Source: Candidatus Scatomonas pullistercoris (lineage in GTDB: Bacteria; Bacillota; Clostridia; Lachnospirales; Lachnospiraceae). From it: a stretch of 64,000 nt of DNA. A program made the translations under genes and the position numbers. Below the pieces are notes generated by a model. It was not told the origin of the DNA and ran no database searches. It saw only the letters and a list, made by a program, of their open reading frames with translations. The stretch spans positions 62,001 through 126,000 of the forward strand of contig DVOO01000030.1 of the NCBI GenBank assembly GCA_018713515.1. The letters run 5' to 3'. Below are positions 52,133 to 63,672 of the stretch, piece after piece (position 1 is the stretch's first letter; each line of letters starts with the position of its first letter).

Positions 52133-53101
52133 ATGAAGAAAAAACAGAAGTGGACAGCAGTATTTTTGACGGCGGTACTTTTTCTGCTGGCGGGCTGCAG
52201 CAGTGAAAGCGCATCGACGGCCAGCGCGGATGCCGCGGCGGAAATGCATGTTTCCGGGGACGGCTCTGTTTCCATAGAGCAGGAGTCAGATTCTTCAGAG
52301 GCCGCAGGAACAGGAGATACTGCCTCCGGAAACAGCTCTCTGCAGGCGGAAAATCCGGACCGGAAGCTGGTGAGGACGCAGACGGTGGAGATGGAGACGA
52401 CAGAATTTGACAGTTTTGAAACCTGGCTGCAGAGCCGGGTGGAAGCTGCGGAAGGGTATGTGGAAAACGGTGTGGTGTCCGGAAGGGAGGCGGGATCCTC
52501 TGCCCTGCGCTCTGCCAGCTATAAGCTGCGGATTCCCGAGAAAGGCCTGGGCGGTTTCATGGTGGATCTGCGGGCAGAAGGAAATGTCACCTACTATACA
52601 GAATCGGTGGAAGATGTTACACTGAATTATACGGACACGGAAAGTCATATAGCGGCGCTGGAGCAGGAGCAGGCAACTCTCATGGAGATGCTCTCCCAGT
52701 CCGGGGATCTGGATACGCTCCTGGCCATCCAGAACAGGCTGACCGAGGTGCGCTATCAGCTGGAAAATTACGCGTCCCAGCTTCGCCTGTACGACAATGA
52801 AATCCAGTACAGCACTGTCTATCTGGAGCTCCGGGAGGTGGAGCGGGTAACCGCGGCGGAGACTGGCAGCTTTGCCGGACAGCTAAGTGAGAGGCTTTCC
52901 TCTAACTTTTATGCTCTGGGCAGAGGGTTTCAGAACTTTGCCCTGTGGTTTCTGGGGGCGCTGCCCTTCTGGATTCTGCTGGCAGCCCTGGGATCTGCCG
53001 CATATGGAATCTGGAGAACGGTGCGGAAAAAAAGAGCCGGCGGAAAGAGCGGGGATACGGAAGAGGACAGCGGTAAAGAGAAGCAGCAGATGGAGGATTA
53101 A
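52133..53101 (+). CDS. DUF4349 lipoprotein
   Basis: A 322-residue lipoprotein. The signal peptide is MKKKQKWTAVFLTAVLFLLAGC with a good LAGC lipobox. A low-complexity Ser/Ala/Glu linker follows, then the DUF4349 domain (about 85-275: RKLVRTQTVEMETTEFDSFETWLQSRV ... LEQEQATLMEMLSQSGDLDTLLAIQNRLTEVRYQLENY, a coiled-coil hairpin). A C-terminal membrane segment (FALWFLGALPFWILLAAL) and a charged cytoplasmic tail complete it. The protein may thus span the membrane and be lipidated. Its function is unknown. The start is the ATG 8 bp after AGGAGGG. Confidence 0.88.
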   Translation: MKKKQKWTAVFLTAVLFLLAGCSSESASTASADAAAEMHVSGDGSVSIEQESDSSEAAGTGDTASGNSSLQAENPDRKLVRTQTVEMETTEFDSFETWLQSRVEAAEGYVENGVVSGREAGSSALRSASYKLRIPEKGLGGFMVDLRAEGNVTYYTESVEDVTLNYTDTESHIAALEQEQATLMEMLSQSGDLDTLLAIQNRLTEVRYQLENYASQLRLYDNEIQYSTVYLELREVERVTAAETGSFAGQLSERLSSNFYALGRGFQNFALWFLGALPFWILLAALGSAAYGIWRTVRKKRAGGKSGDTEEDSGKEKQQMED

Positions 53102-53105
53102 GGAA

Positions 53106-53789
53106 TTGAAAAGATCAGAAATTAACAGAGCACTGAAGGATATGGAGGCCATGGCGGACAAATATTGCTTCCGCCTGCCGCCTTTCTGCCATTTTACCCC
53201 GGAAGAGTGGAAGAAAAAGGGGCATGAGTACGATGAGATCCGGGATAATATGCTGGGATGGGACATCACGGACTATGGTCTGGGCAATTTTGAGAAGGTG
53301 GGTTTTTCTCTGATTACCCTGCGGAACGGAAATCAGAAGGATCCGAAGTATAAAAAGGTGTATGCGGAAAAACTGCTGATGCTGAAGGAAGGCCAGCATT
53401 CCCCCATGCACTTTCACTGGACGAAAAGTGAGGATATCATTAACCGGGGCGGAGGAATCCTGCTGATCCATGTGTACAACGATGACGGCTGCGGCGGGCT
53501 GGCGGAGACGCCGGTGGAGGTCAACAGCGACGGCCGCACCTATTCCGTGCCGGCCGGCACGGCAGTGGAGCTGGCGCCGGGAGAGAGCATTACTCTCTGG
53601 CCCCATCAGTACCATGATTTCGATGTGAAGCCCGGAACGGGAGATGTGCTGATCGGGGAGGTGTCCATGTGCAACGACGACAATACGGACAACCGTTTCT
53701 ATGAACCCGTGGGCCGCTTTCCGGAAATTGAGGAAGATGAGGAGCCCTACCGGCTGCTGTGCAACGAGTACCCGCCGGCCGGAGACTGA
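53106..53789 (+). CDS. D-lyxose/D-mannose family sugar isomerase
   Basis: A 227-residue cupin-type isomerase, the length of known D-lyxose isomerases, which interconvert D-lyxose and D-xylulose (and D-mannose and D-fructose). Family sequence includes YDEIRDNMLGWDITDYGLG and the metal site: HSPMHFHWTKSEDIINRGGG supplies two histidines and a glutamate, and PHQYHDF the last histidine. The start is a TTG after GGAGGATTAAGGAA, five bases past the DUF4349 stop; an upstream frame would run through that gene. It is followed by a long perfect hairpin. Confidence 0.93.
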   Translation: MKRSEINRALKDMEAMADKYCFRLPPFCHFTPEEWKKKGHEYDEIRDNMLGWDITDYGLGNFEKVGFSLITLRNGNQKDPKYKKVYAEKLLMLKEGQHSPMHFHWTKSEDIINRGGGILLIHVYNDDGCGGLAETPVEVNSDGRTYSVPAGTAVELAPGESITLWPHQYHDFDVKPGTGDVLIGEVSMCNDDNTDNRFYEPVGRFPEIEEDEEPYRLLCNEYPPAGD

Positions 53790-53814
53790 ACAGAGAAATA
53801 TGCATAAAAGCAAA

Positions 53815-53852
53815 GGTGCCCTCAATCATCAGATTCAATGATTGAGGGCACC
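53815..53852 (+). terminator. Long perfect hairpin after the isomerase gene
   Basis: GGTGCCCTCAATCAT pairs perfectly with ATGATTGAGGGCACC across an 8-base loop. The downstream CTCTTGCTG is only weakly T-rich, so termination may be inefficient, or the hairpin may have another role ahead of rpoB. Confidence 0.6.
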
Positions 53853-53904
53853 CTCTTGCTGTATGTGTATTTCAAAAAATACATAAAATTCGGAAAAAAT
53901 TCGG

Positions 53905-53933
53905 TTGACACCCTTGAATATATGTGCTACAGT
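53905..53933 (+). promoter_or_regulatory. Promoter of rpoB-rpoC
   Basis: TTGACA, a 17-bp spacer and TACAGT, with TGTGC just before the -10 giving a partial extended element. The leader of about 110 bases includes a 10-bp hairpin (CCTCTGTTTT 53968-53977 with AAAACAGAGG 53987-53996). Confidence 0.82.
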
Positions 53934-54047
53934 AAAAAATGCACTATTATGGAAAGATATGCCTTCCCCTCTGTTTTGAAGAGGAAAAAACAGAGGCAAA
54001 GCTTCATCTTCATAATAAATATTATACACACAAGGGGTGAAACGTCA

Positions 54048-57000
54048 ATGGAGAAAAACAGAATACGTCCGGTTACCAGCGGAAAAAGTATGCGAATGAG
54101 TTACCAGAGACAAAAAGAAGTTTTGGAAATGCCCAACTTGATAGAGGTTCAGAAGGATTCCTACAACTGGTTTCTGGATGAAGGCCTGAAAGAAGTCTTT
54201 GATGACATCTCTCCGATTGAGGATTACAGTGGAAAGCTCAGTTTGGAATTTGTAGATTTTACGCTGTGTGAGGATGACGTAAAGTATTCCATCGAAGAGT
54301 GCAAACAGCGAGATGCTACCTATGCCGCCCCGCTGAAGGTGAAGGTCAGGCTGTATAATAAAGAGAAGGACGAGATCAGTGAACACGAGATTTTCATGGG
54401 CGATCTGCCCCTGATGACGGCCACCGGCACATTTGTCATCAACGGCGCGGAGCGTGTTATCGTCAGTCAGCTGGTCCGTTCTCCCGGCATTTACTATGCG
54501 ATCGCCCATGATAAGCTGGGCAAGCGTCTCTATTCCTGTACAGTGATCCCCAACCGGGGTGCCTGGTTGGAGTATGAGACAGATTCCAATGATGTGTTCT
54601 ATGTCCGTGTGGACAGAACCCGCAAGGTGCCGATTACGGTTCTGATCCGCGCCCTGGGTGTGGGAAGCAACGCGGAGATTGTGGAGCTTTTCGGAGAAGA
54701 ACCAAAAATCCTGGCCAGCTTTTCTAAGGATGTGGCGACGAATTATCAGGAAGGTCTTCTGGAACTGTACAAGAAGATCCGCCCCGGCGAGCCGCTGGCC
54801 GTGGAGAGCGCGGAGAGCCTGATTAACGCCATGTTTTTTGATCCGCGCCGTTATGATCTGGCGAAGGTGGGCCGCTACAAGTTTAATAAAAAGCTGGCGC
54901 TGCGCAACCGGATCCGGGGTCATGTGCTGGCTGAGGATGTGGTGAACACCTCCACCGGCGAGATTATCGCGGAAAAAGGCACGAAGGTAAGCCGTGAGCT
55001 GGCGGATGAGATCCAGTATGCGGCCGTTCCCTATGTGTGGATTGAAACAGAGGAGAGAAACGTCAAAGTTCTGTCCAATATGATGGTGGATATTACCCGC
55101 TGGGTGGATGTGGATCCCAGGGAAGTCCATGTGACGGAGGAGGTATACTATCCCGTTCTGGAGAAGATTCTGGAAGAGTACACAGATCTGGAAGAGATCA
55201 AGGAGGCCATCCGCCGCCAGATCCACGATCTGATTCCGAAACATATCACCAAGGATGATATTTTCGCTTCTATTAATTATAATATGCATCTGGAGTACGG
55301 CATCGGCAACGATGACGACATTGACCACCTGGGCAACCGGCGGATCCGTGCCGTGGGCGAGCTGCTCCAGAATCAGTACCGCATCGGCCTGTCCCGTCTG
55401 GAGAGAGTGGTGCGGGAGAGAATGACGACACAGGATCTGGAGGGGATTTCTCCCCAGTCCCTGATCAATATCAAGCCCGTGACCGCGGCGGTGAAGGAGT
55501 TCTTCGGTTCTTCCCAGCTGTCCCAGTTCATGGACCAGAACAACCCCCTGGGAGAGCTGACGCACAAGAGACGTCTTTCCGCCCTGGGCCCCGGCGGTCT
55601 GTCCCGTGACAGAGCCGGATTCGAGGTGCGTGATGTGCATTATTCCCATTACGGAAGAATGTGTCCCATTGAGACCCCTGAGGGACCCAATATCGGTCTG
55701 ATCAACTCCCTGGCCTCCTATGCCCGGATTAATCAGTACGGTTTTGTGGAGGCTCCTTACCGGAAGATTGACAAGAGCGATCCGAAAAATCCCAGGGTTA
55801 CTGATGAGGTTGTCTATATGACAGCCGATGAAGAAGATAATTACCATGTGGCGCAGGCCAACGAGCCCCTGGATGCCGAGGGACATTTTATCCACAAGAA
55901 CGTTTCCGGACGCTACAGAGACGAGACCCAGGAGTACGAGAGACAGATGTTCGACTACATGGATGTGTCCCCCAAGATGGTATTCTCGGTGGCCACGGCC
56001 CTGATTCCCTTCCTGCAGAATGACGATGCCAACCGTGCCCTGATGGGATCCAACATGCAGCGCCAGGCCGTGCCGCTGCTGTTTACGGAGGCGCCGGTGG
56101 TGGGTACCGGCATTGAGGCCAAGGCGGCGGTGGACTCCGGCGTCTGCGTGGTGGCCAAAAAGTCCGGTACTATAACGTACGCGGCCTCCAGGGAAATCCG
56201 CATGACCAATGATGACGGAACGAAGGATGTGTACCACCTGACCAAGTTCATGCGGAGCAACCAGAGCAACTGCTATAACCAGAGACCGATTGTCAACAAG
56301 GGAGACCATGTGGAGGCCGGCGAGGTGATTGCCGACGGCCCGTCCACGGACAACGGCGAGCTGGCTCTGGGCAAGAATCCGCTCATCGGCTTCATGACCT
56401 GGGAAGGCTACAACTACGAGGATGCCGTGCTGCTCAGCGAGCGTCTGGTGCAGGAGGATGTTTACACCTCCATTCATATAGAAGAATACGAGGCAGAGGC
56501 CCGTGACACCAAGCTGGGACCGGAGGAGATTACCAAGGATGTCCCCGGTGTCGGAGACGATGCCCTGAAAGACCTGGATGAGAGAGGAATCATCCGTATC
56601 GGAGCCGAGGTCCGGGCGGGAGATATTCTGGTGGGCAAGGTTACCCCCAAGGGGGAGACGGAGCTTACCGCGGAGGAGCGTCTGCTCCGCGCCATTTTCG
56701 GCGAGAAGGCCCGGGAGGTAAGAGATACTTCCCTGAAAGTGCCCCACGGCGAATACGGAATCGTTGTGGATGCCAAGGTATTCACCCGTGAAAACGGCGA
56801 TGAGCTGTCTCCCGGAGTGAATGAGGCGGTCCGCATCTATATCGCCCAGAAGAGAAAGATTTCTGTGGGAGACAAGATGGCCGGACGTCACGGAAACAAG
56901 GGTGTTGTATCCCGCGTGCTTCCGGTGGAGGATATGCCCTTCCTGCCCAACGGCCGTCCCCTGGATATCGTGCTGAATCCCCTGGGCGTGCCCTCCCGTA

Positions 57001-57902
57001 TGAATATCGGACAGGTGCTGGAGATCCACTTAAGTCTTGCGGCCAAGGCCCTGGGATTCAATATTTCCACGCCGGTCTTTGACGGAGCCAATGAGATTGA
57101 CATTCAGGAGACTCTGGAGCTGGCCAATGATTATGTAAATCTTGAATGGGAAGAGTTTTCCGCGAAGCATAAGGATGAGCTTCTTCCGGAGGTATACCAG
57201 TATCTGGATGAGCACAAGGAGCACCGTGCTCTCTGGAAGGGCGTTCCCATCAATTCCGATGGAAAGGTGCTGCTCCGGGACGGAAGAACCGGCGAGTATT
57301 TCGACAGCCCCACGACCATCGGTCACATGCATTACCTGAAGCTGCATCATCTGGTAGACGATAAGATCCATGCCCGTTCCACGGGCCCCTACTCTCTGGT
57401 AACCCAGCAGCCCCTGGGAGGAAAAGCCCAGTTCGGCGGACAGCGTTTCGGAGAGATGGAGGTATGGGCTCTGGAGGCCTACGGCGCGTCCCATACGCTG
57501 CAGGAGATCCTGACTGTGAAATCCGATGATGTGGTGGGCCGTGTGAAGACGTATGAAGCCATCATCAAGGGCGAAAATATTCCGGAAGCAGGAATCCCCG
57601 AATCCTTCAAGGTTCTGCTGAAGGAGCTGCAGTCCCTGGGTCTGGATGTGAGAGTCCTGCGGGACGACAATACGGAAGTGGAGATCATGGAATCCGTGGA
57701 TTACGGCGAAACGGATCTGCACGCGATCATGGAAGGCGACCGTTATTCCAGCAGAGAAGATGAGGAATCCTTTGGGGAGTACGGCTTCGGCAAACAGGAG
57801 TTTGACGGGGAAGAACTGATTGACATCGATGAGAGCGGCGAGGATGAGGAAGAAGCGTTTATGGAGGACTTAAACGACTCTTTTGACGATACAGAAGAAT
57901 AA
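54048..57902 (+). CDS. rpoB: DNA-directed RNA polymerase subunit beta
   Basis: A 1284-residue beta subunit, complete. It opens [39 protein letters not shown], typical of clostridial RpoB. The rifampicin region is visible as [44 protein letters not shown], with the residues usual for rifampicin-sensitive enzymes (Gln, Asp, His, Ser positions unaltered). Later conserved parts include [13 protein letters not shown] and [25 protein letters not shown]. The C-terminal tail is acidic. The start is the ATG after CAAGGGGTGAAACGTCA; a longer frame runs through the hairpin leader. It is separated from rplL by about 16.5 kb. Confidence 0.98.
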   Translation: MEKNRIRPVTSGKSMRMSYQRQKEVLEMPNLIEVQKDSYNWFLDEGLKEVFDDISPIEDYSGKLSLEFVDFTLCEDDVKYSIEECKQRDATYAAPLKVKVRLYNKEKDEISEHEIFMGDLPLMTATGTFVINGAERVIVSQLVRSPGIYYAIAHDKLGKRLYSCTVIPNRGAWLEYETDSNDVFYVRVDRTRKVPITVLIRALGVGSNAEIVELFGEEPKILASFSKDVATNYQEGLLELYKKIRPGEPLAVESAESLINAMFFDPRRYDLAKVGRYKFNKKLALRNRIRGHVLAEDVVNTSTGEIIAEKGTKVSRELADEIQYAAVPYVWIETEERNVKVLSNMMVDITRWVDVDPREVHVTEEVYYPVLEKILEEYTDLEEIKEAIRRQIHDLIPKHITKDDIFASINYNMHLEYGIGNDDDIDHLGNRRIRAVGELLQNQYRIGLSRLERVVRERMTTQDLEGISPQSLINIKPVTAAVKEFFGSSQLSQFMDQNNPLGELTHKRRLSALGPGGLSRDRAGFEVRDVHYSHYGRMCPIETPEGPNIGLINSLASYARINQYGFVEAPYRKIDKSDPKNPRVTDEVVYMTADEEDNYHVAQANEPLDAEGHFIHKNVSGRYRDETQEYERQMFDYMDVSPKMVFSVATALIPFLQNDDANRALMGSNMQRQAVPLLFTEAPVVGTGIEAKAAVDSGVCVVAKKSGTITYAASREIRMTNDDGTKDVYHLTKFMRSNQSNCYNQRPIVNKGDHVEAGEVIADGPSTDNGELALGKNPLIGFMTWEGYNYEDAVLLSERLVQEDVYTSIHIEEYEAEARDTKLGPEEITKDVPGVGDDALKDLDERGIIRIGAEVRAGDILVGKVTPKGETELTAEERLLRAIFGEKAREVRDTSLKVPHGEYGIVVDAKVFTRENGDELSPGVNEAVRIYIAQKRKISVGDKMAGRHGNKGVVSRVLPVEDMPFLPNGRPLDIVLNPLGVPSRMNIGQVLEIHLSLAAKALGFNISTPVFDGANEIDIQETLELANDYVNLEWEEFSAKHKDELLPEVYQYLDEHKEHRALWKGVPINSDGKVLLRDGRTGEYFDSPTTIGHMHYLKLHHLVDDKIHARSTGPYSLVTQQPLGGKAQFGGQRFGEMEVWALEAYGASHTLQEILTVKSDDVVGRVKTYEAIIKGENIPEAGIPESFKVLLKELQSLGLDVRVLRDDNTEVEIMESVDYGETDLHAIMEGDRYSSREDEESFGEYGFGKQEFDGEELIDIDESGEDEEEAFMEDLNDSFDDTEE

Positions 57903-57944
57903 AAAGAGAAGGTACGTTTACATCGAATGGAAAGGGGTAATCAA

Positions 57945-60900
57945 ATGCCAGAAACAGTAAATAAAGAAACTACTTACCAGCCGATGACCTTTGACGCCAT
58001 CAAAATCGGCCTGGCCTCCCCGGAGAAAATCCGGGAATGGTCCCACGGCGAAGTAAAGAAGCCGGAGACCATCAATTACAGGACGCTGAAGCCGGAAAAG
58101 GATGGATTGTTCTGTGAGAGGATTTTCGGGCCCTCCAAGGACTGGGAATGCCACTGCGGAAAATATAAAAAAATCCGCTACAAAGGTGTGATCTGCGACC
58201 GCTGCGGTGTGGAGGTTACCAAATCCTCTGTCCGCAGAGAGAGAATGGGACACATTGAACTGGCCGCCCCGGTTTCCCACATCTGGTATTTTAAGGGAAT
58301 TCCCTCCCGGATGGGCCTGATCCTTGACCTGTCCCCCAGGACGCTGGAGAAGGTGCTTTATTTTGCCAGCTATATTGTCCTGGACGGAGGAGATACCAGA
58401 CTCCAGTATAAGCAGGTTCTTTCTGAGAAGGAGTACCAGGACGCCAGGGAACAGTACGGAGACGCCTTCCGGGTCGGCATGGGAGCGGAAGCCATCAAGG
58501 AGCTTCTGTGCGCCATTGATCTGGAGAAGGAGTCGGAGGAGCTGCGCACGGCCCTGAAGGAGTCCACCGGACAGAAGAGAGCCCGTATTATCAAACGTAT
58601 GGAAGTCGTGGAGGCATTCCGGGAATCCGGGAACCGTCCGGAATGGATGATCATGGACGCGATTCCCGTCATCCCGCCGGATCTGCGCCCCATGGTGCAG
58701 CTGGACGGCGGCCGGTTCGCCACCTCTGATCTGAATGATCTGTACAGAAGGATTATCAACCGGAACAACCGTCTGAAAAGACTTCTGGAGCTGGGAGCCC
58801 CGGATATTATTGTGCGGAATGAAAAGCGCATGCTGCAGGAGGCCGTGGATGCGCTTATCGATAACGGCCGCCGTGGCCGTCCCGTAACCGGACCCGGAAA
58901 CCGGGCGCTGAAGTCGCTGTCCGATATGCTGAAGGGTAAATCCGGACGTTTCCGTCAGAATCTGCTGGGAAAACGTGTGGATTATTCCGGACGTTCCGTT
59001 ATCGTTGTGGGCCCGGAGCTGAAGATTTATCAGTGCGGTCTGCCCAAGGAGATGGCCATCGAGCTGTTTAAGCCCTTTGTTATGAAGGAGCTGGTGGCCA
59101 ACGGGACTGCCCACAATATTAAAAATGCAAAGAAAATGGTGGAGAAACTCCAGACGGAGGTATGGGATGTGCTGGAGGATGTGATCAAGGAGCATCCGGT
59201 GATGCTGAACCGGGCGCCTACCCTTCACCGTCTGGGTATCCAGGCTTTTGAGCCGATCCTGGTTGAGGGCAAGGCCATCAAGCTGCATCCCCTGGTATGT
59301 ACAGCCTTTAATGCCGACTTCGACGGTGACCAGATGGCCGTACATCTGCCGCTGTCTGTGGAAGCCCAGGCGGAATGCCGGTTTATGCTGCTCTCCCCCA
59401 ACAATCTTCTGAAGCCTTCGGACGGCGGTCCGGTGGCGGTTCCTTCTCAGGACATGGTTCTGGGTATTTACTACCTGACCCAGGAGAGACCTGGAGCAAA
59501 GGGAGAGGGAAGCTTTTTCAAAAATGTAAATGAGGCGATTCTGGCCTACGAGAACGGATATATCACCCTGCAGTCCAGTATCCATGTGCGCTGCCAGGGG
59601 ACAGACGTCCAGGGGAATCCCCTCACGGAGAATATTACCTCCACCCTCGGAAGATTTCTTTTCAATGAGATCCTGCCTCAGGATCTGGGCTTTGTAGACA
59701 GGAGTGTTCCCGGCAACGAGCTGAAGCTGGAGGTTGACTTCCTGGTGGCCAAGAAGCAGCTGAAGCAGATTCTGGAGAAGGTCATCAACACCCACGGGGC
59801 CACTAAGACGGCCGAGGTGCTGGATGATATCAAGGCAATGGGCTACAAGTATTCCACCAGGGCGGCCATGACGGTATCCATTTCTGATATGACCGTGCCG
59901 CCGCAGAAGCCGGAGCTGATCGCCAGAGCGCAGGATACGGTAGATAAGATTACCCGCAACTATAAGCGCGGTCTGATCACAGATGAAGAACGCTACAAAG
60001 AAGTGGTAGAGACCTGGAAAGAGACGGATGATGAACTGACGCACGCCCTGCTTTCCGGTTTGGACAAATACAACAACATCTTTATGATGGCTGATTCCGG
60101 AGCCCGTGGTTCTGACAAGCAGATCAAGCAGCTGGCCGGCATGCGCGGACTGATGGCAGATACCACCGGACATACGATTGAGCTGCCCATCAAGTCCAAT
60201 TTCCGAGAGGGTCTGGATGTACTGGAATACTTCATGTCCGCCCACGGAGCCAGAAAGGGTCTGTCCGACACGGCTCTGCGTACGGCAGATTCCGGTTACC
60301 TGACCCGCCGTATGGTGGATGTTTCTCAGGATCTGATCATTCGGGAGACAGACTGCCGCAGGGACGGGGAAGAGATCCCGGGCATGTATGTGGAGGAATT
60401 TGCGGACGGAAAGGAAGAGATCGAATCCCTGCAGGAGCGTATTACCGGAAGGTTCTCCTGCGAGACGATTACCGATAAGGACGGAAATGTGATTGTAAAA
60501 GCAAATCACATGATCACCCCCAAGCGCGCAGCGCGGATCATCCAGGAAGGCGTGGACGCCAACGGAAATCCTCTGACGAAAGTAAAGATCCGTACAATCC
60601 TTACCTGCCGTTCCAGGATCGGTATCTGTGCCAAGTGCTACGGAGCCAATATGGCCACTGGAGAGGCAGTCCAGGTAGGCGAGTCTGTAGGAATTATCGC
60701 AGCCCAGTCTATCGGTGAGCCCGGTACGCAGCTGACCATGCGTACCTTCCATACCGGCGGCGTGGCCGGCGGCGATATCACCCAGGGTCTTCCCCGTGTA
60801 GAGGAGCTTTTTGAGGCCCGTAAGCCTAAGGGACTTGCAATTATTACGGAAATCAAGGGTGTAGCCACTATCAAAGACACCAAGAAGAAGAGAGAGATTA

Positions 60901-61661
60901 CCGTCACCGATGAGGAGGAAGGCGTATCCAAGACATACCTCATCCCCTATGGTTCCCGAATCAAGATTCAGGACGGCGCCGTGCTGGAAGCCGGCGATGA
61001 GCTGACAGAGGGAAGTGTGAATCCCCATGATATTCTGCGGATCAAAGGCGTTAAAGATGTACAGAACTACATGCTGCGGGAGGTGCAGAGAGTTTACCGG
61101 CTGCAGGGTGTTGAGATCAGCGATAAGCATATTGAAGTCATTGTCCGCCAGATGCTGAAAAAGGTGAGGATTGAGGAGAGCGGAGATACGGACTTCCTGC
61201 CGGGTACGATGGTCAATGTTCTGGACTATGAGGATGTAAATAAACAGATGGAGGCGGAAGGCAAACAGCCGGCGGAGGGCAAGCAGATTCTGCTGGGTAT
61301 CACCAAAGCTTCCCTGGCTACGGATTCCTTCCTGTCCGCCGCATCCTTCCAGGAGACCACAAAGGTTCTGACAGAAGCGGCAATTAAAGGAAAGGTAGAC
61401 CATCTGATCGGTCTGAAGGAGAATGTTCTGATCGGAAAACTGATCCCGGCCGGAACAGGAATGAAATGCTACAGCAACATACAGCTGGATACAGATTTTC
61501 CGGAGGAGCAGCTGGAAGAAACGGCGGAAGAGCCGGAGGAACTGGCTGAGCCGGAAGAGGACGAGGAAGAGGAAATCCTTGAGCTGGATGAGGGCCTGGG
61601 CGAAGAAACCGAAGAGACAGACGGACAAGAATCTGAAGAACCGGGAGAGCCGGAAGAATAA
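57945..61661 (+). CDS. rpoC: DNA-directed RNA polymerase subunit beta'
   Basis: A 1238-residue beta' subunit. The N-terminal zinc site is [23 protein letters not shown]; the catalytic Mg loop is [16 protein letters not shown]; the second zinc site is [13 protein letters not shown]; and the trigger-loop/bridge region includes [35 protein letters not shown]. The C-terminal tail after the conserved end is long and highly acidic ([19 protein letters not shown]). The start is the ATG after GAAAGGGGTAATCAA, 42 bp past rpoB. Confidence 0.98.
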   Translation: MPETVNKETTYQPMTFDAIKIGLASPEKIREWSHGEVKKPETINYRTLKPEKDGLFCERIFGPSKDWECHCGKYKKIRYKGVICDRCGVEVTKSSVRRERMGHIELAAPVSHIWYFKGIPSRMGLILDLSPRTLEKVLYFASYIVLDGGDTRLQYKQVLSEKEYQDAREQYGDAFRVGMGAEAIKELLCAIDLEKESEELRTALKESTGQKRARIIKRMEVVEAFRESGNRPEWMIMDAIPVIPPDLRPMVQLDGGRFATSDLNDLYRRIINRNNRLKRLLELGAPDIIVRNEKRMLQEAVDALIDNGRRGRPVTGPGNRALKSLSDMLKGKSGRFRQNLLGKRVDYSGRSVIVVGPELKIYQCGLPKEMAIELFKPFVMKELVANGTAHNIKNAKKMVEKLQTEVWDVLEDVIKEHPVMLNRAPTLHRLGIQAFEPILVEGKAIKLHPLVCTAFNADFDGDQMAVHLPLSVEAQAECRFMLLSPNNLLKPSDGGPVAVPSQDMVLGIYYLTQERPGAKGEGSFFKNVNEAILAYENGYITLQSSIHVRCQGTDVQGNPLTENITSTLGRFLFNEILPQDLGFVDRSVPGNELKLEVDFLVAKKQLKQILEKVINTHGATKTAEVLDDIKAMGYKYSTRAAMTVSISDMTVPPQKPELIARAQDTVDKITRNYKRGLITDEERYKEVVETWKETDDELTHALLSGLDKYNNIFMMADSGARGSDKQIKQLAGMRGLMADTTGHTIELPIKSNFREGLDVLEYFMSAHGARKGLSDTALRTADSGYLTRRMVDVSQDLIIRETDCRRDGEEIPGMYVEEFADGKEEIESLQERITGRFSCETITDKDGNVIVKANHMITPKRAARIIQEGVDANGNPLTKVKIRTILTCRSRIGICAKCYGANMATGEAVQVGESVGIIAAQSIGEPGTQLTMRTFHTGGVAGGDITQGLPRVEELFEARKPKGLAIITEIKGVATIKDTKKKREITVTDEEEGVSKTYLIPYGSRIKIQDGAVLEAGDELTEGSVNPHDILRIKGVKDVQNYMLREVQRVYRLQGVEISDKHIEVIVRQMLKKVRIEESGDTDFLPGTMVNVLDYEDVNKQMEAEGKQPAEGKQILLGITKASLATDSFLSAASFQETTKVLTEAAIKGKVDHLIGLKENVLIGKLIPAGTGMKCYSNIQLDTDFPEEQLEETAEEPEELAEPEEDEEEEILELDEGLGEETEETDGQESEEPGEPEE

Positions 61662-61720
61662 AAAGGCAGAGAAGGCTGTTGCAGTACGCAATGGCCTTCT
61701 CTGGCATAGAGGGAGGGAAT

Positions 61721-62317
61721 ATGAAGCGAGTACCTGCTATTTTGGCGATCATCATTGGAATTCTGGATGCGGCTCTGGCGGTGGGAATTGTACTGCTGCT
61801 GGTGCAGCCTGGCGGAAGCGGCGGTGAATCAGCGGCGGTGATTTCAGAAAGCTTTGAGGACAATTCGGAATCCTACGGGGATGCTGCCCCGTCATCTGCC
61901 TACACAAGAATTATCCGGGCAGAGGCGGGAAATACGTCCGCGTCCTCCAATGAACCAATACCTACGCTGACGCCTACGCCCAGCCCTTCGGCCTCGGAGA
62001 CCGTGGAGGGGATGCCTGACAGCGATTTTATTTTTCCGTACAGTTCCACAAGACAGATCACGGAGGCGGAAATGAATCAGAAGCTTACGGATAAGAGTAC
62101 ATCCCAGAGGGCAATTAATGAAATTTATGCGCGCCACGGTTATCTCTTCCATGAAGACAAAAATCCGGTGGATTACGCGTATTTCAACAGCAAATCCTGG
62201 TATCAGGCACTGCCCAAGATTGACAGCCAGGAAACAGTGCGCAGTCAGTTTAATGATACGGAAATTGCCAATGTAGACGCTCTGATTGCGTATCAGAATG
62301 CCCGGAACTGGGGCTGA
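61721..62317 (+). CDS. YARHG-domain membrane-anchored protein
   Basis: A 198-residue protein with an N-terminal membrane segment (AILAIIIGILDAALAVGIVLLLV), a Ser/Thr/Pro-rich linker (TPTPSPSAS) and a C-terminal YARHG domain (about 125-195): EIYARHGYLFHEDKNPVDYAYFNSKSWYQ. The domain occurs in extracytoplasmic proteins and its function is not established, though it is often thought to contact peptidoglycan or proteins outside the cell. The start is the ATG after GGGAGGGAAT. It lies 59 bp after rpoC and shares a junction base with the frame leading into the next gene. Confidence 0.88.
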   Translation: MKRVPAILAIIIGILDAALAVGIVLLLVQPGGSGGESAAVISESFEDNSESYGDAAPSSAYTRIIRAEAGNTSASSNEPIPTLTPTPSPSASETVEGMPDSDFIFPYSSTRQITEAEMNQKLTDKSTSQRAINEIYARHGYLFHEDKNPVDYAYFNSKSWYQALPKIDSQETVRSQFNDTEIANVDALIAYQNARNWG

Positions 62318-62331
62318 TGGGGGGTGAAAAA

Positions 62332-63609
62332 ATGTATTGTTCAAAATGCGGCAGACAGAATCCGGACGGGCAAAGATTCTGCCAGTACTGCGGGGCGCCG
62401 CTGGCCGCCCCGGCCGGCCGGGAATTTCCGGACCGGAGGACACCCGGGAAAAAGGTGAAAAAACAGAGCTTTCGGATGAAGCCGGTTTACTGGATTCTGA
62501 TCGCGGAAATAGCGCTGGCGGCCGTGGGCATATTTTTCGGAATCCGGCTTCTGGGAGAGCGTTTCAGTGCCCGCCGGGTGGTTGAAGTTTATGCGCAGGC
62601 TCTGGAGGAGCGGGACTGGGGAACGGCTTATGACTGTCTGAATATGGAAGGAGAAACGGGCCTTTCCCGGGAAGAATATATAGCTGCCCAGGAGGCCGCG
62701 GCCCCTGTGCAGATAGAGCAGTCGACAGTATCGGAAGTATCCGATGCGGCATCGGACTACTGGCGGGAAGTGAGCCGGCAGATGGGCATTACCTGGGAGG
62801 AAAGCGCCCAGGATGACAGCGTGGAGATGGAAATCCGCAGCCTGGTAAACGGCGATATGCAGAGCCGGACCGTTACAGTCATTCCTGTTGGGAAAAAGTG
62901 GTTTTTCTTTGACGAATGGAAGATCGTCCCGTATAATATGTATGGGGAAGAGGTAGAGATCCGCATTCCGAAAAACGCTTCGCTGATCATGAACGGGACA
63001 GAGCTGGATACCAGCGCGCTGGAGCATGCCGGTGAAAACAGTGAAGACTCCGGTTACGACAGTTATATCCTGCCCCACGTTTTTTACGGAGGCTATCAGA
63101 TTCAGATCCTGCAGGAGGGAATGGAAACCTGGAGCAGGCTGGTGGAATACAGCGGCGGCAGCAGTGACTTTGATTTTTCGGATGTTTATCTGATGCCCAC
63201 CCAGGAGACAGTGGATACACTTCTCGGGCAGTACGGGGAAATCAGTCAGGCATATTTTACGGCGGCCATGAGCGGAGAAAGTTTTCAGACCCTGGAAGCC
63301 TACTTTACCCGTGAAGCCCTGGAAGAAGGCAGCATAGAAAATGAATTTGACGAGGTCCGGGAGAATACATACAGCAGTTCTGAAGGAAACGGCTGCCTGG
63401 CTGTGGAAATATCTGCCATGGAGGGCAGAGCGGTATCGCCGGAAGAATATTATGACGCCCGGCCGGGCGATGTAGTTCTGGATATCACGGGCACAGTAAC
63501 CACCACCAATGTCTACGGTTCCTCGGGACCGCGCGAAACAAGCGAGGAAACCCGGTGGCAGGCCTGCTTCCGCAGGGAAGACAACGCCTGGAAACTCCTC
63601 GCAATGTAG
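62332..63609 (+). CDS. Zinc-ribbon membrane protein, TcaA-like layout
   Basis: A 425-residue protein. An N-terminal zinc ribbon (MYCSKCGRQNPDGQRFCQYCGAPL) faces the cytoplasm, followed by a basic linker and a membrane segment (VYWILIAEIALAAVGIFFGI). A large outer region has NTF2-like stretches (VVEVYAQALEERDWGTAYDCLNME and the similar part around QAYFTAAMSGESFQTLEAYFTREALE). This layout resembles TcaA-type and related Gram-positive envelope-stress proteins; function is not assigned. The ATG follows GGGGGGTGAAAA; an ATG five codons earlier coincides with the end of the YARHG gene. Confidence 0.82.
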   Translation: MYCSKCGRQNPDGQRFCQYCGAPLAAPAGREFPDRRTPGKKVKKQSFRMKPVYWILIAEIALAAVGIFFGIRLLGERFSARRVVEVYAQALEERDWGTAYDCLNMEGETGLSREEYIAAQEAAAPVQIEQSTVSEVSDAASDYWREVSRQMGITWEESAQDDSVEMEIRSLVNGDMQSRTVTVIPVGKKWFFFDEWKIVPYNMYGEEVEIRIPKNASLIMNGTELDTSALEHAGENSEDSGYDSYILPHVFYGGYQIQILQEGMETWSRLVEYSGGSSDFDFSDVYLMPTQETVDTLLGQYGEISQAYFTAAMSGESFQTLEAYFTREALEEGSIENEFDEVRENTYSSSEGNGCLAVEISAMEGRAVSPEEYYDARPGDVVLDITGTVTTTNVYGSSGPRETSEETRWQACFRREDNAWKLLAM

Positions 63610-63672
63610 GGATATCAGGTTTCGCGGGGCAGGGTCTCCGGACAGATAAATTTTGAAACGAGAGAACAGAAG

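Noticed and set aside
54045-57029. Antisense open frame of nearly 1000 codons opposite rpoB
   Set aside because: A shadow of rpoB codon bias, with no independent promoter or ribosome site.
57918-61691. Antisense open frame of more than 1200 codons opposite rpoC
   Set aside because: A shadow of rpoC's biased codons; the translation is low-similarity and lacks a start region.
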